From contig CANNGH010000001.1 in assembly GCA_947504115.1 (NCBI GenBank), positions 496,001-560,000 on the forward strand: a stretch of 64,000 bases of DNA, given 5' to 3'. Numbering within the stretch: the stretch's first letter is position 1; the number at the start of each line of letters is the position of its first letter. Shown here piece by piece: positions 17,866 through 26,840 of the stretch. The position numbers and the translations under genes are program-made. The notes under the pieces were generated by a model. The model was not told where the DNA came from. It worked only from the letters and a program-made list of their open reading frames with translations, and made no database searches. The DNA is from an uncultured Sedimentitalea sp. GTDB lineage: Bacteria; Pseudomonadota; Alphaproteobacteria; Rhodobacterales; Rhodobacteraceae.

Positions 17866-20154
17866 ATGACAAAAGCCGTCTGCCCCGTCACCGATGCCGC
17901 GACCGGCTGTCCGTTTTCGCAAAAGGCGCGTGCCTTCGATCCGTTCGATGCGCCCTATCAGACAGACCCGGCGGATTCCCTGCGCTGGTCACGCGAGGAA
18001 GAGCCGGTATTCTACAGCGAGAAGCTCGGCTATTGGGTGGTCAGCCGCTACGAGGACGTGAAGGCGGTGTTTCGCGACCCGATCCTGTTCTCGGCCTCGA
18101 TCGCGCTGGAAAAGATCTCGCCCGCGCCGCCCGAGGCCGGGGAGATCCTGAAATCCTATGGCTATGCCCTGAACCGCACCATGGTGAACGAGGACGAGCC
18201 CGACCACATGCAGCGCCGCCGCCTGCTGATGGATGCGTTCCTGCCCGCCAACCTGGAACGTCAGGTGCCGATGGTGCGCCGCCTGACGCGGCAGGCGATC
18301 GACCGCTTCATCGACAAGGGCCGCGCCAATCTGGTCGCCGACCTGTTCTGGGAAGTGCCGATGGAGGTCGCCTTGCGCTTTCTCGGCGTGGACGGCGACG
18401 ACATCGCGGAACTGAAATCCTTTTCCGTCGCCCATACGGTGAATACGTGGGGCCGCCCGTCCAGGGACGAACAGTTGCACGTCGCCGAAAGCGTCGGCCG
18501 CTTCTGGCAGGCTTCCGGGCGGATCCTGGACAAGATGCGCGCCAATCCCGATGGGCAGGGCTGGATGTATGACAGCATCCGCCAGAACAAGCTGCATCCC
18601 GATATCGTCACCGACAGCTATCTGCATTCGATGATGATGGCGATCCTGGTGGCGGCGCATGAAACCACCGCCCATGCTTCGGCCAATGCGGTCAAGACGC
18701 TGTTGCAGGACGGCAAGGCATGGCGCGAACTGGTCGAAAATCCCGGCCTGATCCCAAACGCGGTTGAAGAATGTCTGCGCGTCGCCGGTTCCGCCGTGGC
18801 GTGGCGGCGCATCGCCACCGATGACGCGGTTGTGGGCGGTGTCGCGATCCCCAAGGGCGGCAAGCTGCTGATCGTGCAGGCCTCGGCCAACCATGACGAA
18901 CGCGCCTTCGAGAACCCGGACCAGCTGGACCTTTACCGCGACAACGCGTCCGAGCACCTGACCTTCGGCTACGGCGCGCATCAATGCATGGGCAAGAACA
19001 TCGCCCGCATGGAGATGCGCATCTTTCTTGAGGAACTGACCCGCCGCCTGCCGCATTTGCGCCTTTGCGATCAGGAATTCGCTTATGTGCCCAACACCTC
19101 GTTCCGCGGGCCGAAAGAGCTTTGGGTGGAATGGGACACCGCGCAGACGCCCGAACCGTCGCCTGACAAGGCCCGCGATTTTCCCATCGGCCCGCCCGCG
19201 AAATCCGACATCCGCCGCCGGTTGCGCGTCGCCGAGGCGCATCGGGGCGAGGGCAATATCCTGCACCTGCGGCTGGAAGACCCCGAGGGCGGCGCCCTGC
19301 CGGATTGGAGCGCGGGATCGCATATCGACCTGTTTTCGGGGCCGGTCACGCGCAAATACTCGCTTTGCGGCACGGTGGAGGAGGGCGGCACCTTCCGCGT
19401 CGCCATCCTGAACGAACCCGAAGGACGCGGCGGATCGCGGCATTTCCACGACAGCATCAAGCCGGGTGACATCCTGCACGTGGCCGGGCCGCGCAACCAT
19501 TTCCGGCTGGATGAAAGCGCGGATGATTACCTGTTGGTCGCTGGCGGCATCGGCATCACTCCGATCCTTGCGATGGCCGACCGGCTGAAGGAACTGGGCA
19601 AACGCTATGTCCTGCATTACGCCGGCCGCAACCGCGCCGGCATGGCGTTTCTCGACCGCGCCACGCGCGATCACGGCCCCGCACTACATGTCCACGCCAA
19701 GGACGAGGGCAAGCGGATGGACCTGGCGGAGATTGTCGCCGGGTTCCCCCGCGACGGCAAAATCTACGCCTGCGGTCCGGACCGGATGCTGGAAGAACTC
19801 GATCGCCTGACCGCAGACGGGCCGGAAAACTGGCTGACCTTCGAGAATTTCACCGCCACCGACACCACGCTGGACCCGGAAAAGGAACATGCCTTCACCG
19901 TGCATCTGGCCGATTCCGACCGCGACGTGACGGTCCGTGCCGACCAGACGGTGCTGGACGCGCTGACCGGGGCGGGGATCGACGTGCCCTGCGATTGCCG
20001 CGAAGGGCTGTGCGGCTCGTGCGAGGCCGAGGTCGCCGAGGGCGAGATCGACCACCGCGACAAGGTGCTGACGCAATCCGAACGCGCCGCCGGCAACCGC
20101 ATGATGACCTGCTGTTCGCGCGCCAGGAGGGATCGGCTGGTGCTGCGGCTCTAG
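17866..20154 (+). CDS. Self-sufficient cytochrome P450 fused to phthalate-dioxygenase-type reductase (CYP116B-like)
   Basis: Single-chain monooxygenase of 762 residues. Residues 1 to about 430 are a P450. The I-helix AHETT is at 264-268, ExxR at 302-305, and the haem loop FGYGAHQCMG has the ligand cysteine at 374. Residues about 450-670 are a flavin/NAD(P)H reductase with RKYSL at 496-500 for flavin, GGIGITP at 560-566 and ACGP at 635-638 for the nucleotide. Residues about 675-762 are a plant-type [2Fe-2S] ferredoxin with Cys711, 716, 719 and 749. Electrons flow NAD(P)H to flavin to Fe-S to haem in one polypeptide, as in CYP116B enzymes (P450RhF). The natural substrate is unknown. It is divergent from the IclR-TRAP block, which may import that substrate. 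Its stop shares a CTAG with the convergent ligD stop. Confidence 0.93.
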   Translation: MTKAVCPVTDAATGCPFSQKARAFDPFDAPYQTDPADSLRWSREEEPVFYSEKLGYWVVSRYEDVKAVFRDPILFSASIALEKISPAPPEAGEILKSYGYALNRTMVNEDEPDHMQRRRLLMDAFLPANLERQVPMVRRLTRQAIDRFIDKGRANLVADLFWEVPMEVALRFLGVDGDDIAELKSFSVAHTVNTWGRPSRDEQLHVAESVGRFWQASGRILDKMRANPDGQGWMYDSIRQNKLHPDIVTDSYLHSMMMAILVAAHETTAHASANAVKTLLQDGKAWRELVENPGLIPNAVEECLRVAGSAVAWRRIATDDAVVGGVAIPKGGKLLIVQASANHDERAFENPDQLDLYRDNASEHLTFGYGAHQCMGKNIARMEMRIFLEELTRRLPHLRLCDQEFAYVPNTSFRGPKELWVEWDTAQTPEPSPDKARDFPIGPPAKSDIRRRLRVAEAHRGEGNILHLRLEDPEGGALPDWSAGSHIDLFSGPVTRKYSLCGTVEEGGTFRVAILNEPEGRGGSRHFHDSIKPGDILHVAGPRNHFRLDESADDYLLVAGGIGITPILAMADRLKELGKRYVLHYAGRNRAGMAFLDRATRDHGPALHVHAKDEGKRMDLAEIVAGFPRDGKIYACGPDRMLEELDRLTADGPENWLTFENFTATDTTLDPEKEHAFTVHLADSDRDVTVRADQTVLDALTGAGIDVPCDCREGLCGSCEAEVAEGEIDHRDKVLTQSERAAGNRMMTCCSRARRDRLVLRL

Positions 20155-22595
20155 CCTTCTTCGCTCCACGTCTCCAGTCGCGCCACGGTGTCCTGGGTCA
20201 GCGATTGCAGGTCGTCCAGCGCGTCGAGATAGGGGCAGGGGTCTTCCAGCCGCTCGCGCGTGTCGCCCATGGAAAACCCGTTCGGGGCCTGCAGGTCGTG
20301 CAACTCGTCCCAGGTGACCGGCATCGCCACCGGCGCTCCCTTGCGCGCGCGCAGCGAATAGGGGGCGATGGCGGTCTGCCCGCGCTCGTTGCGCAGCCAG
20401 TCGATGAAGATGCGCCCCTTGCGTTTCGCCTTGGACATGGCGGCGGTGTAGCGCTCGGGCTCGTGCGCGGCCATCACATGCGCCAGCGTCTTGGCAAATC
20501 CCTTGACCGTCTCCCAGCCGTGGTTGCGGCGCAGCACGACACAGACATGCACGCCCTTGCCGCCCGTCACCACCGGCACCGAGGCCAGCCCCAGATCGCC
20601 AAGGCGGTCGCGCATGTCGAAGGCGGCGGCGCGCACATCGGCCCAGTCCAGCCCCTCGTCCGGATCCAGATCGAAAACCAGCCGGTCGGGCCGTTCCAGC
20701 CGGTCGGTGCGCGCGCCCCAGATATGGAACTCGACCGTGCCCATCTGCGCCGCCGCCACCAGCGATTCCGTGCGCGTCGCATAAAGATAATCAGCGCGCT
20801 TGCCGTCCTTTTCCTCGATCTGGACATGTTGCAGAGCATCGGGAAAGCCCTTGGGCGCGTGTTTCTGGAAGAAACAATCGCCCGCAATCCCGTCGGGACA
20901 GCGCAGCAGCGATAGCGGGCGGTGACCCATGATCGCGATCATCCGCTCGCCCGCGCGCTCGTAGTGGCGGGCGACGTCGCGTTTGGTGCAACCGGCATCG
21001 GGAAAAACCGGGCGGTCAGGGCTGGACAGCTCCACCCCGGCGATTTTGGACTCCTGCGGGCGTTCCATCGTGACCTCGCTTGCCTGCTTGTCCTCGCGCA
21101 GACCCAGATAGGCGCCGTGGCGGATATGGCCATCGGCGGTGAATTCGGTGAAATCGACCTCGGCCACCAGATCGGGGCGCACCCATTTGGCGTTGCGCGC
21201 CACGTCGCGCGGCACCTCGTCGAAGGGTGCGGTCTTGCGCGGCGTCATCGCCTTGCCCAAAGCCTCGAACGCGGCGGCGTCGAACCCGGTGCCCACGCGC
21301 CCGCGATAGCGCAATTTGCCGCCCTCCGGCGTGCCCAGCAGCAGCGAGGCAAACGGGCGGTCCTTGTCCGAGGGCGAATAGCCCCCGATCACGAATTCCT
21401 GCCGTTTGGTGCATTTCACCTTGCGCCAGTCCCGCGTGCGGGTGCCGCGATAGGGCGCGTCGGCGCGTTTCGAGATGATCCCCTCGGCCCCGGCCTTGCA
21501 GGCGCGCGCGAACACCTCCGCCCCGTTCCCTCTGATATGCTCGCTGATGCGCAGCGGGCCATTGGGAGGCACACCCGACAGCAATTCGGCCAGCCGTTCG
21601 CGCCGGTCGATCTGGGGCTTGCCGGTCATGTCCTGCCCGTCGATTTCCAGCAGGTCGAAGGCGAAGAACACCAGCTTGTCGCCATCGCTCAGCGCCGATT
21701 GCAGCGCAGAAAAGGCCGAGCCGTTTATCTTGGCCGCCATCACCTCGCCGTCGATCAGGGCGCTGTCGCAGGGCAGGGGGTCGAACGCCCCCTCCAGCGC
21801 CGCGAACCGATCGGTCCAGTCCTTGCCCGAGCGGGTGAACAGCCGCAGACCGCCCTTGCCAAGCGCGGCGAGACAGCGATAGCCGTCGAACTTGGTCTCG
21901 TGGATCCAGTCCTCGCCCTCGGGTGCCGCATCGACCAGCGTGGCCAGTTGCGGCTTGCGGAATTTGGGGCGGGGCTTGTCGCGGTCCGGTGCCGGGATCG
22001 GTGGGTCTTTCGCCTCGGCCCCGTCGGCGATCTGGTCCATGCTGCGCCCGGTCTTGACCGATGTCACATCATCCTCGGTCAACCCGTCCGGGGCGTCGCT
22101 CGCGTAATCGTCGCGCTCCTTTATCAGCAACCAGTTCTCGCGCTTTTCGCCGCCGCGCATCCGTACCAGCGCCCAGCCGCCGCGCATCCGCTGACCCTGG
22201 ATGTCGCCTTTCAGCTTGCCGCTTTTCAGCCCCTCGGCCACATCGCCGCGCGGAAGCCAGGTGCCGGTATCCCACAACATCACCGTGCCGCCGCCATACT
22301 GGCCCTTGGGAATCGTGCCCTCGAAATCGCCGTAATCCAGCGGATGATCCTCGGTGCGCACGGCAAGGCGCTTTTCGCCGGGATCGGCGCTCGGCCCCTT
22401 CGTTACCGCCCAGCTCAGCAGCGCGCCGTCCCATTCCAGCCGCAGATCGTAATGCAGCCGCGTCGCGTCGTGTTTCTGCACCGCGAAGCGCAGAGCGTCC
22501 GCTTGCCCCGCAGCCGCCTTTCCCTGCGGCTCGTCCGTGCGGGAGAAATCGCGCCTTGCATTGTATTCCGCCAGTCGGTCGGGGGTTTTCGCCAT
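20151..22595 (-). CDS. ligD: DNA ligase D (multidomain NHEJ ligase)
   Basis: ATP-dependent NHEJ enzyme, 814 residues, domain order phosphoesterase-ligase-polymerase. The PE domain shows HDATRLHYDLRL (His42, His48, Asp50) and His84. The ligase domain has the nucleotidyl lysine in ETKFDGYR (Lys235) and the OB-fold region to about residue 520. The C-terminal primase/polymerase domain carries the metal-binding DLDPDEG motif. All three activities therefore look intact. It starts one base after the ku stop, so the two are translated from one message. Confidence 0.96.
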   Translation of the reverse strand: MAKTPDRLAEYNARRDFSRTDEPQGKAAAGQADALRFAVQKHDATRLHYDLRLEWDGALLSWAVTKGPSADPGEKRLAVRTEDHPLDYGDFEGTIPKGQYGGGTVMLWDTGTWLPRGDVAEGLKSGKLKGDIQGQRMRGGWALVRMRGGEKRENWLLIKERDDYASDAPDGLTEDDVTSVKTGRSMDQIADGAEAKDPPIPAPDRDKPRPKFRKPQLATLVDAAPEGEDWIHETKFDGYRCLAALGKGGLRLFTRSGKDWTDRFAALEGAFDPLPCDSALIDGEVMAAKINGSAFSALQSALSDGDKLVFFAFDLLEIDGQDMTGKPQIDRRERLAELLSGVPPNGPLRISEHIRGNGAEVFARACKAGAEGIISKRADAPYRGTRTRDWRKVKCTKRQEFVIGGYSPSDKDRPFASLLLGTPEGGKLRYRGRVGTGFDAAAFEALGKAMTPRKTAPFDEVPRDVARNAKWVRPDLVAEVDFTEFTADGHIRHGAYLGLREDKQASEVTMERPQESKIAGVELSSPDRPVFPDAGCTKRDVARHYERAGERMIAIMGHRPLSLLRCPDGIAGDCFFQKHAPKGFPDALQHVQIEEKDGKRADYLYATRTESLVAAAQMGTVEFHIWGARTDRLERPDRLVFDLDPDEGLDWADVRAAAFDMRDRLGDLGLASVPVVTGGKGVHVCVVLRRNHGWETVKGFAKTLAHVMAAHEPERYTAAMSKAKRKGRIFIDWLRNERGQTAIAPYSLRARKGAPVAMPVTWDELHDLQAPNGFSMGDTRERLEDPCPYLDALDDLQSLTQDTVARLETWSEEG

Positions 22596-22596
22596 G

Positions 22597-23421
22597 TCAG
22601 GAGGCCTTTTTCTTCGTCTTCTTCTTGCCGCCCTCGGCCTTTTTCAGGCTTTCCTTGAGCGCGGCCATCAGATCGACGACATTCTCGCCCTCTTTGCCGC
22701 TGTCGCCGGCGGTGCTGACGCGTTTGGTCTTCTTGTCCTTGCGCTTGGCCTCGATCAGATCGCGCAGCGCGGCCTCGTAACTGTCGCTGAAGGCCGAGGC
22801 GTCGAATGGCGCGGTCTTGCGGTCGATCAGCGAGGTCGCCACATCGAGCAAATCGTCGTCGGGCGTCTCATCCTCGATCTGCGAGAACATCGGCTCGGCC
22901 TCGCGGATATCCTCGGCATAATGCAGGGTTTCCAGCAGCAGCCCGTCGCCGCAGGGGCGGATGGCGACCAGATATTCCTTGCCCCGCATGGTCAACTGCC
23001 CCAGCCCCACCTTTTCGGCCGCCCGCAGCGCGTCGCGCACCACGCGATAGGCGTCCTGCGCAAGCTCGTCGGCGGGCACCAGGTAATAGGGTTTGTCGAA
23101 ATAAAGCGGCGGGATCTCGCAATTGCCGACGAACTGCACGATCTCCAGCGTCTTTTTCGACTCAAGCTTGATCTCGTCCACCTCGTCGGGGTCGAGCAGG
23201 ATGTAGTCGTCGTCGCCCACCTCGTAACCCTTCACGATCTCGTCACGATCCACCGGGCCGATACCCGGCACCGTCTTTTCGTAACGCACCCGCTTGCCCG
23301 ACGGGGCGTGGATCTGGCGGAACGACACCTTGGCGCCGCTGCGGGTGGCCGAGTAAAGCTCGACCGGAATCGACACAAGCGACAGGCGCAACTGTCCCTT
23401 CCATGTGGCGCGTGGGGCCAT
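22597..23421 (-). CDS. ku: Ku protein, DNA end-binding NHEJ factor
   Basis: Homodimeric Ku ring protein, 274 residues, with the conserved beginning ATWKGQLRLSLVSIPVELYSAT and a lysine-rich C-terminal tail (KKTKKKAS) typical of proteobacterial Ku. It binds double-strand ends and recruits LigD. Two ATGs are possible. The inner one at 23421 is chosen because GGAGG sits six bases before it, whereas the outer ATG (23427) abuts that sequence. It lies 42 bases downstream of the histidine-kinase gene on the same strand. Confidence 0.95.
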   Translation of the reverse strand: MAPRATWKGQLRLSLVSIPVELYSATRSGAKVSFRQIHAPSGKRVRYEKTVPGIGPVDRDEIVKGYEVGDDDYILLDPDEVDEIKLESKKTLEIVQFVGNCEIPPLYFDKPYYLVPADELAQDAYRVVRDALRAAEKVGLGQLTMRGKEYLVAIRPCGDGLLLETLHYAEDIREAEPMFSQIEDETPDDDLLDVATSLIDRKTAPFDASAFSDSYEAALRDLIEAKRKDKKTKRVSTAGDSGKEGENVVDLMAALKESLKKAEGGKKKTKKKAS

Positions 23422-23463
23422 GGGCATCCTCCGTCATCAGCGGAGGGAACGCCTGCGAGCCGT

Positions 23464-24810
23464 TCAGGTTCCCGTCACCGGCAGGACCAGAATGGCACAT
23501 TCGCCGCCCCCGTCGCGCGGGGTCAGTGTCAGCGTGCCGCCCAGCCGCCCGGCGGCGGCGGCGGCGATGGCCAGCCCCAGACCGCTGCCCTGCGCGCCGG
23601 CATCCGCCCCGCGATAGAACCGTTCGGTGGCGCGGGCGCGATCGGTTTGTGCAATGCCGGGGCCACGATCCTTCACGGCGATGCGCAGATTTCCACTATC
23701 GCGGTGCAGCGACAGATCCACGACGCTGCCCTCGGGTGCCGCCTGGATCGCGTTTTCCAGCAGGTTGCGCAAGGCCACGCTCAGCAACGCGGCATCGCCG
23801 ATCACGGTGCCGTCGCGGTCCGGAATCTCAGGGCGAATCTCGACCGATTTCGTTTCCGCCATCCGTGCCAGATCGTCGGCGATCTCGTGCAGCACCGTTG
23901 CCGCGCTGACCGAGGCGCCATCGTCGCGCACCGTCTCGGCGCGGGTCAGGTCCAGCAATTGCCGCGCCAGACGATCTGTGCGGGTCACGCTGGTCTGGAT
24001 CTGGGCCAGCGCGTGGCGGCGGGTGTCGTCGTCTTCGGCCATGGCGGCGATCTGCGCCTGCGTTTTCAGGCCCGCCAGCGGCGTCTTCAGTTCATGCGCC
24101 GCAAAGGCGGTGAAATCCCGCTCGCGCGCACGGGCCGAGGCGACGCGGGCGAACAGCCCGTTCAGCGCCGCGCCAAAGGGGCGCAGCTCGTCGCGCAAGG
24201 GCGTTTCCAGCGGGCTGAGATCGCTGGCATCGCGCGCCGCCAGCGCCCCCGCCATGCGGTTCAGCGGTGCAAGACCGCGCCCGACGCTCAGCCAGATCAA
24301 CGCGGCCAGCGCCGGCAGGATCAGCAGCGCCGGCAGGATCAGCCCCTTGGTCACGTCCGAGACCAGCCGGTTGCGCACCGCAAGGCTGTCGCCGACCATG
24401 ACGCGCAGGCCCAGATCCGCGTTCACCACCGTATGCACGCGCCATTCGGCACCATCGACCATCGTGTTGGCAAAACCCGTGACATTGCCCGCCAGCCGCC
24501 CCTGGGGCGCGCCGCCCGAACGCCCGACAAGGGTGCCGTCAAGGCTCCAGATCTGGCAGGACAGGCGGTGGGAATATCCCGATACGGTGTTCGGCTGCGG
24601 CCCGGCGGCAAGGTCGGTGGCCTCGGAAATGTCGATGCGCCGGTCCGAGATCAGCGAGGACACCATCTGCGCCGCCTCGGCCAGACGGGCATCCAGCACC
24701 CGGCGCAGCTCGGCGCGGGTCGAATACTGCGTCCACACCACGCCCGACAGCCAGACGAACCCGGTCGCCAGCATCAGGATCAGGAACAGGCGCAGACGGA
24801 TCGAGTTCAT
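23464..24810 (-). CDS. Sensor histidine kinase (QseC/PmrB/TctE-like)
   Basis: Membrane sensor, 448 residues. A first transmembrane helix at about 7-27, a periplasmic sensor domain of about 120 residues, a second helix at about 154-174, a HAMP-like linker, and the phospho-acceptor His239 in FAAHELKTPLAGLKTQ. The ATPase domain has N-box (NLLENAIQAAP), G1 (VKDRGPGI) and G2 (GSGLGLAIAAAAAGR). It overlaps the response regulator gene by four bases. The signal sensed is unknown; the family often responds to cations, antimicrobial peptides or envelope change. Confidence 0.93.
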   Translation of the reverse strand: MNSIRLRLFLILMLATGFVWLSGVVWTQYSTRAELRRVLDARLAEAAQMVSSLISDRRIDISEATDLAAGPQPNTVSGYSHRLSCQIWSLDGTLVGRSGGAPQGRLAGNVTGFANTMVDGAEWRVHTVVNADLGLRVMVGDSLAVRNRLVSDVTKGLILPALLILPALAALIWLSVGRGLAPLNRMAGALAARDASDLSPLETPLRDELRPFGAALNGLFARVASARARERDFTAFAAHELKTPLAGLKTQAQIAAMAEDDDTRRHALAQIQTSVTRTDRLARQLLDLTRAETVRDDGASVSAATVLHEIADDLARMAETKSVEIRPEIPDRDGTVIGDAALLSVALRNLLENAIQAAPEGSVVDLSLHRDSGNLRIAVKDRGPGIAQTDRARATERFYRGADAGAQGSGLGLAIAAAAAGRLGGTLTLTPRDGGGECAILVLPVTGT

Positions 24811-25475
24811 GGCGCGCCCTCGGGCGCCAGGCGATAGCCCACACCGCGCACCGTCTGGATGAACCGCGTTCCCAGTTTGGCGCGCAGGTTGTGGATGTGC
24901 ACCTCGACGGCGTTGCTTTCGACGCCCTCCTGCCAGCCGTAAAGCCGGTCTTCCAGCGCGGCGCGGTCCAAAATCGCGCCGGGGCGGTCCATCAGCGCCG
25001 ACAGGATCGCGAATTCTCGGCGCGAGAAGCGCAAGGGTGCGCCGTTCAGCTGCCCCTCCATCCGCGACGGATCAAGCGTCAGGCCGTTCCAGTGCGACTG
25101 GGGTTGCGCGCGCCCCTCCGAGCGGCGCGACAGCGCGCGCAGACGGGCCGTCACCTCGTCTAGATCGAAGGGCTTGCCCAGATAATCGTCGGCCCCCGCG
25201 TCTAGCCCGGTGATCCGGTCGCGCACCTGGTCCAGCGCGCTGAGCATCAGCACCGGCAGATCCACGCCCTGTTCCCGCAGCGACGCCAGCAGATCGCGGC
25301 CCGAGCCGTCGGGCAGCATCACGTCCAGCACCATGGCGCCGAAATCGTCGGTGTCCAGCGCCGCGCGCGCATCGGCGCAGGTGGTCACCAGGTCGGGCGT
25401 GAACCCGGCCAGCCGCAGCCCGACGCTCAGCCCGTCGCCCAGCGTCGCGTCATCCTCGACGATCAGCACACGCAT
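24807..25475 (-). CDS. OmpR/QseB/PmrA-family response regulator
   Basis: Response regulator of 222 residues. The receiver domain has the acidic pair Glu7-Asp8-Asp9, phospho-acceptor Asp51 (LDVMLPDGSG) and a conserved lysine (YLGKPF). The C-terminal winged-helix domain ends with VEVHIHNLRAKLG...VRGVGYRL, as in OmpR-class regulators. It is first in the operon with its kinase. A CTTAAG-N5-CTTAAG box, the direct-repeat type bound by PmrA/QseB proteins, lies 44 bases upstream, and a second copy lies upstream of dsbD. Confidence 0.94.
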   Translation of the reverse strand: MRVLIVEDDATLGDGLSVGLRLAGFTPDLVTTCADARAALDTDDFGAMVLDVMLPDGSGRDLLASLREQGVDLPVLMLSALDQVRDRITGLDAGADDYLGKPFDLDEVTARLRALSRRSEGRAQPQSHWNGLTLDPSRMEGQLNGAPLRFSRREFAILSALMDRPGAILDRAALEDRLYGWQEGVESNAVEVHIHNLRAKLGTRFIQTVRGVGYRLAPEGAP

Positions 25476-25519
25476 CCGTGATCCTTTCCTGGCTCGGTGT
25501 CGCCTTGTCGGCGCATGAC

Positions 25520-25536
25520 CTTAAGCCTGCCTTAAG
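25520..25536. promoter_or_regulatory. PmrA/QseB-type box between response regulator and transpeptidase-like gene
   Basis: CTTAAG-CCTGC-CTTAAG: two identical hexamers with a five-base spacer, the layout established for PmrA/QseB family boxes. It lies between the divergent response-regulator gene and the L,D-transpeptidase-like gene, 44 and 108 bases from their starts. Autoregulation and control of the latter gene are inferred. An identical arrangement occurs at 36043-36059. Confidence 0.65.
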
Positions 25537-25644
25537 CCTGCCCGCCGAGTCACGGCAGACAGTGAAACCGGGTGAATAGCCCCGGATGGGTTCGCGCGCC
25601 AGCCGGCCGCCACCCGTGACAGGGGCAGAAAGGAGAGCAGACAG

Positions 25645-26211
25645 ATGAACCGGAACCATACGAGACGCGGGCTTTTGACCATGGCCGCCGCAGGGGCGGC
25701 GGGATTGGCGATGCCGTCGCTTGTTCGCGCCGAAACTCCCGTTGAGGGCGTGCGCCGCAACGCGTCCAGCTTCCGCATGCAGGACTGGCAGGACCATTTC
25801 GACGATCTGGGCAAGGCGACGCTGATTTGCGACACGCAGTCGCGCGCCGTGCATTTCTGGAGCGGGGACGGGTCCGATTACCGGATTTTCCCGACGTCGG
25901 TGCCGATCAGCGAAGAGCTGACCAAGCGAGGCTATACCAAGATCGTGCGCAAACGCGTCGGACCCGACTGGACCCCGACGCCCAGCATGGTCGAGCGCAA
26001 CCCCGACCTGCATTACATGCCGCCCGGTCCCGACAACCCGCTGGGCACCCATGCGATGTATTTCACATGGCCCGCCTACCTGATTCACGGCACCCACGAC
26101 ACCCGCAAGATCGGGCGGTTGTCGTCGGATGGCTGCATCGGTCTTTATAACGAGCAGATCGAGGAATTGTTCGGGATCACGCCGGTCGGCGCACAGGTGC
26201 GCGTCATATGA
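25645..26211 (+). CDS. L,D-transpeptidase (YkuD)-family protein with atypical active-site motif
   Basis: Exported protein of 188 residues with a twin-arginine-like leader (RNHTRRGLLTMAAAGAAGLA). The YkuD catalytic region is visible: LIHGTHDTRKIGR with His148, and LSSDGCIGLYN with Ser161 and the presumed nucleophile Cys164. Family members normally read S-x-G-C-x-R or SHGC-x-N; here the conserved Arg/Asn after the cysteine is Gly166. The enzyme would make 3-3 peptidoglycan cross-links or attach lipoproteins, if active. It has a strong AAGGAG ribosome site and lies divergent from the two-component genes, with a regulator box between. Confidence 0.85.
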   Translation: MNRNHTRRGLLTMAAAGAAGLAMPSLVRAETPVEGVRRNASSFRMQDWQDHFDDLGKATLICDTQSRAVHFWSGDGSDYRIFPTSVPISEELTKRGYTKIVRKRVGPDWTPTPSMVERNPDLHYMPPGPDNPLGTHAMYFTWPAYLIHGTHDTRKIGRLSSDGCIGLYNEQIEELFGITPVGAQVRVI

Positions 26212-26253
26212 TCCGCCGGCTGCCCCGTGACGGGGCAGCCAACCGGCCTTGCG

Positions 26254-26814
26254 TCAGTCGCGCAACTGGCGCAGGGCCTTTGTCCACCGGGCAAGTTCGC
26301 TCACCATGGTGTCCGCGGCGCTTTCGTTGATCTGCGACGGTGTGAACACCCCGTCCTCGACGCTGCGCGAGACCATCGGCACGACCACGCCCTCGGGGAT
26401 CGGCACCACCTTGACTGTCGTCAGGATGGATTTGGCCGTCTCGACCGCGCGCATGCCACCGGAAATCCCGCCATAGCTGACGAAGGCCGCAGGCTTGTAG
26501 TTCCATTCCGCGTAAAGGTAATCCACCGCGTTGAAAAAGCCGGGCGGCGCGACGAAGTTGTATTCCGGCAGCACGAAGACGAAGGCATCCGAACCATCGA
26601 CGATGGCGCTCCAGCGTTTCGTGTGTTCGTGCTTGTAGTCCTGAAACCGCGGGTGGCGGGGTTCGTCCATCAGCGGCAGGTCCAGTTCGGCCAGATCGAC
26701 CGCCTGAATGTCGAAACCGTTGGGGTGCTTGCGGGCATGACTCACCGCCCATTCGGCGACGGCCCCGCCGACGCGGCCGGGGCGGGTCGAGGTGGTGATG
26801 ATGCTGAGTTTCAT
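26254..26814 (-). CDS. NADPH-dependent FMN reductase (NAD(P)H:flavin/quinone reductase family)
   Basis: Flavodoxin-fold oxidoreductase, 186 residues. The phosphate-binding loop TSTRPGRVGGAVAEW is at residues 8-22, the FVFVLPEYNF segment near residue 77, and a glycine-rich FVSYGGISGGMRA near residue 110 completes the FMN site. Cytoplasmic; reduces FMN, quinones or azo compounds in characterised relatives. It stands alone between a transpeptidase-like gene and a universal stress gene. The start fits an AAAAGGA upstream. Confidence 0.88.
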   Translation of the reverse strand: MKLSIITTSTRPGRVGGAVAEWAVSHARKHPNGFDIQAVDLAELDLPLMDEPRHPRFQDYKHEHTKRWSAIVDGSDAFVFVLPEYNFVAPPGFFNAVDYLYAEWNYKPAAFVSYGGISGGMRAVETAKSILTTVKVVPIPEGVVVPMVSRSVEDGVFTPSQINESAADTMVSELARWTKALRQLRD

Positions 26815-26840
26815 GTTTGTCCTTTTCGTGTGCTTTTATC

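Noticed and set aside
17989-19674. 561-codon minus-strand frame opposite the P450
   Set aside because: Low-complexity antisense frame without recognisable domain; the P450 fusion is unambiguous.
23428-23463. Possible terminator between the kinase and ku genes
   Set aside because: Only a 6-bp GGGAAC/GTTCCC pairing with a 17-base loop and no U-tract was found, too weak to call.
20922-24837. Two long plus-strand frames opposite ligD, ku and the kinase
   Set aside because: Both are mirror frames of well-supported minus-strand genes and carry no motifs.
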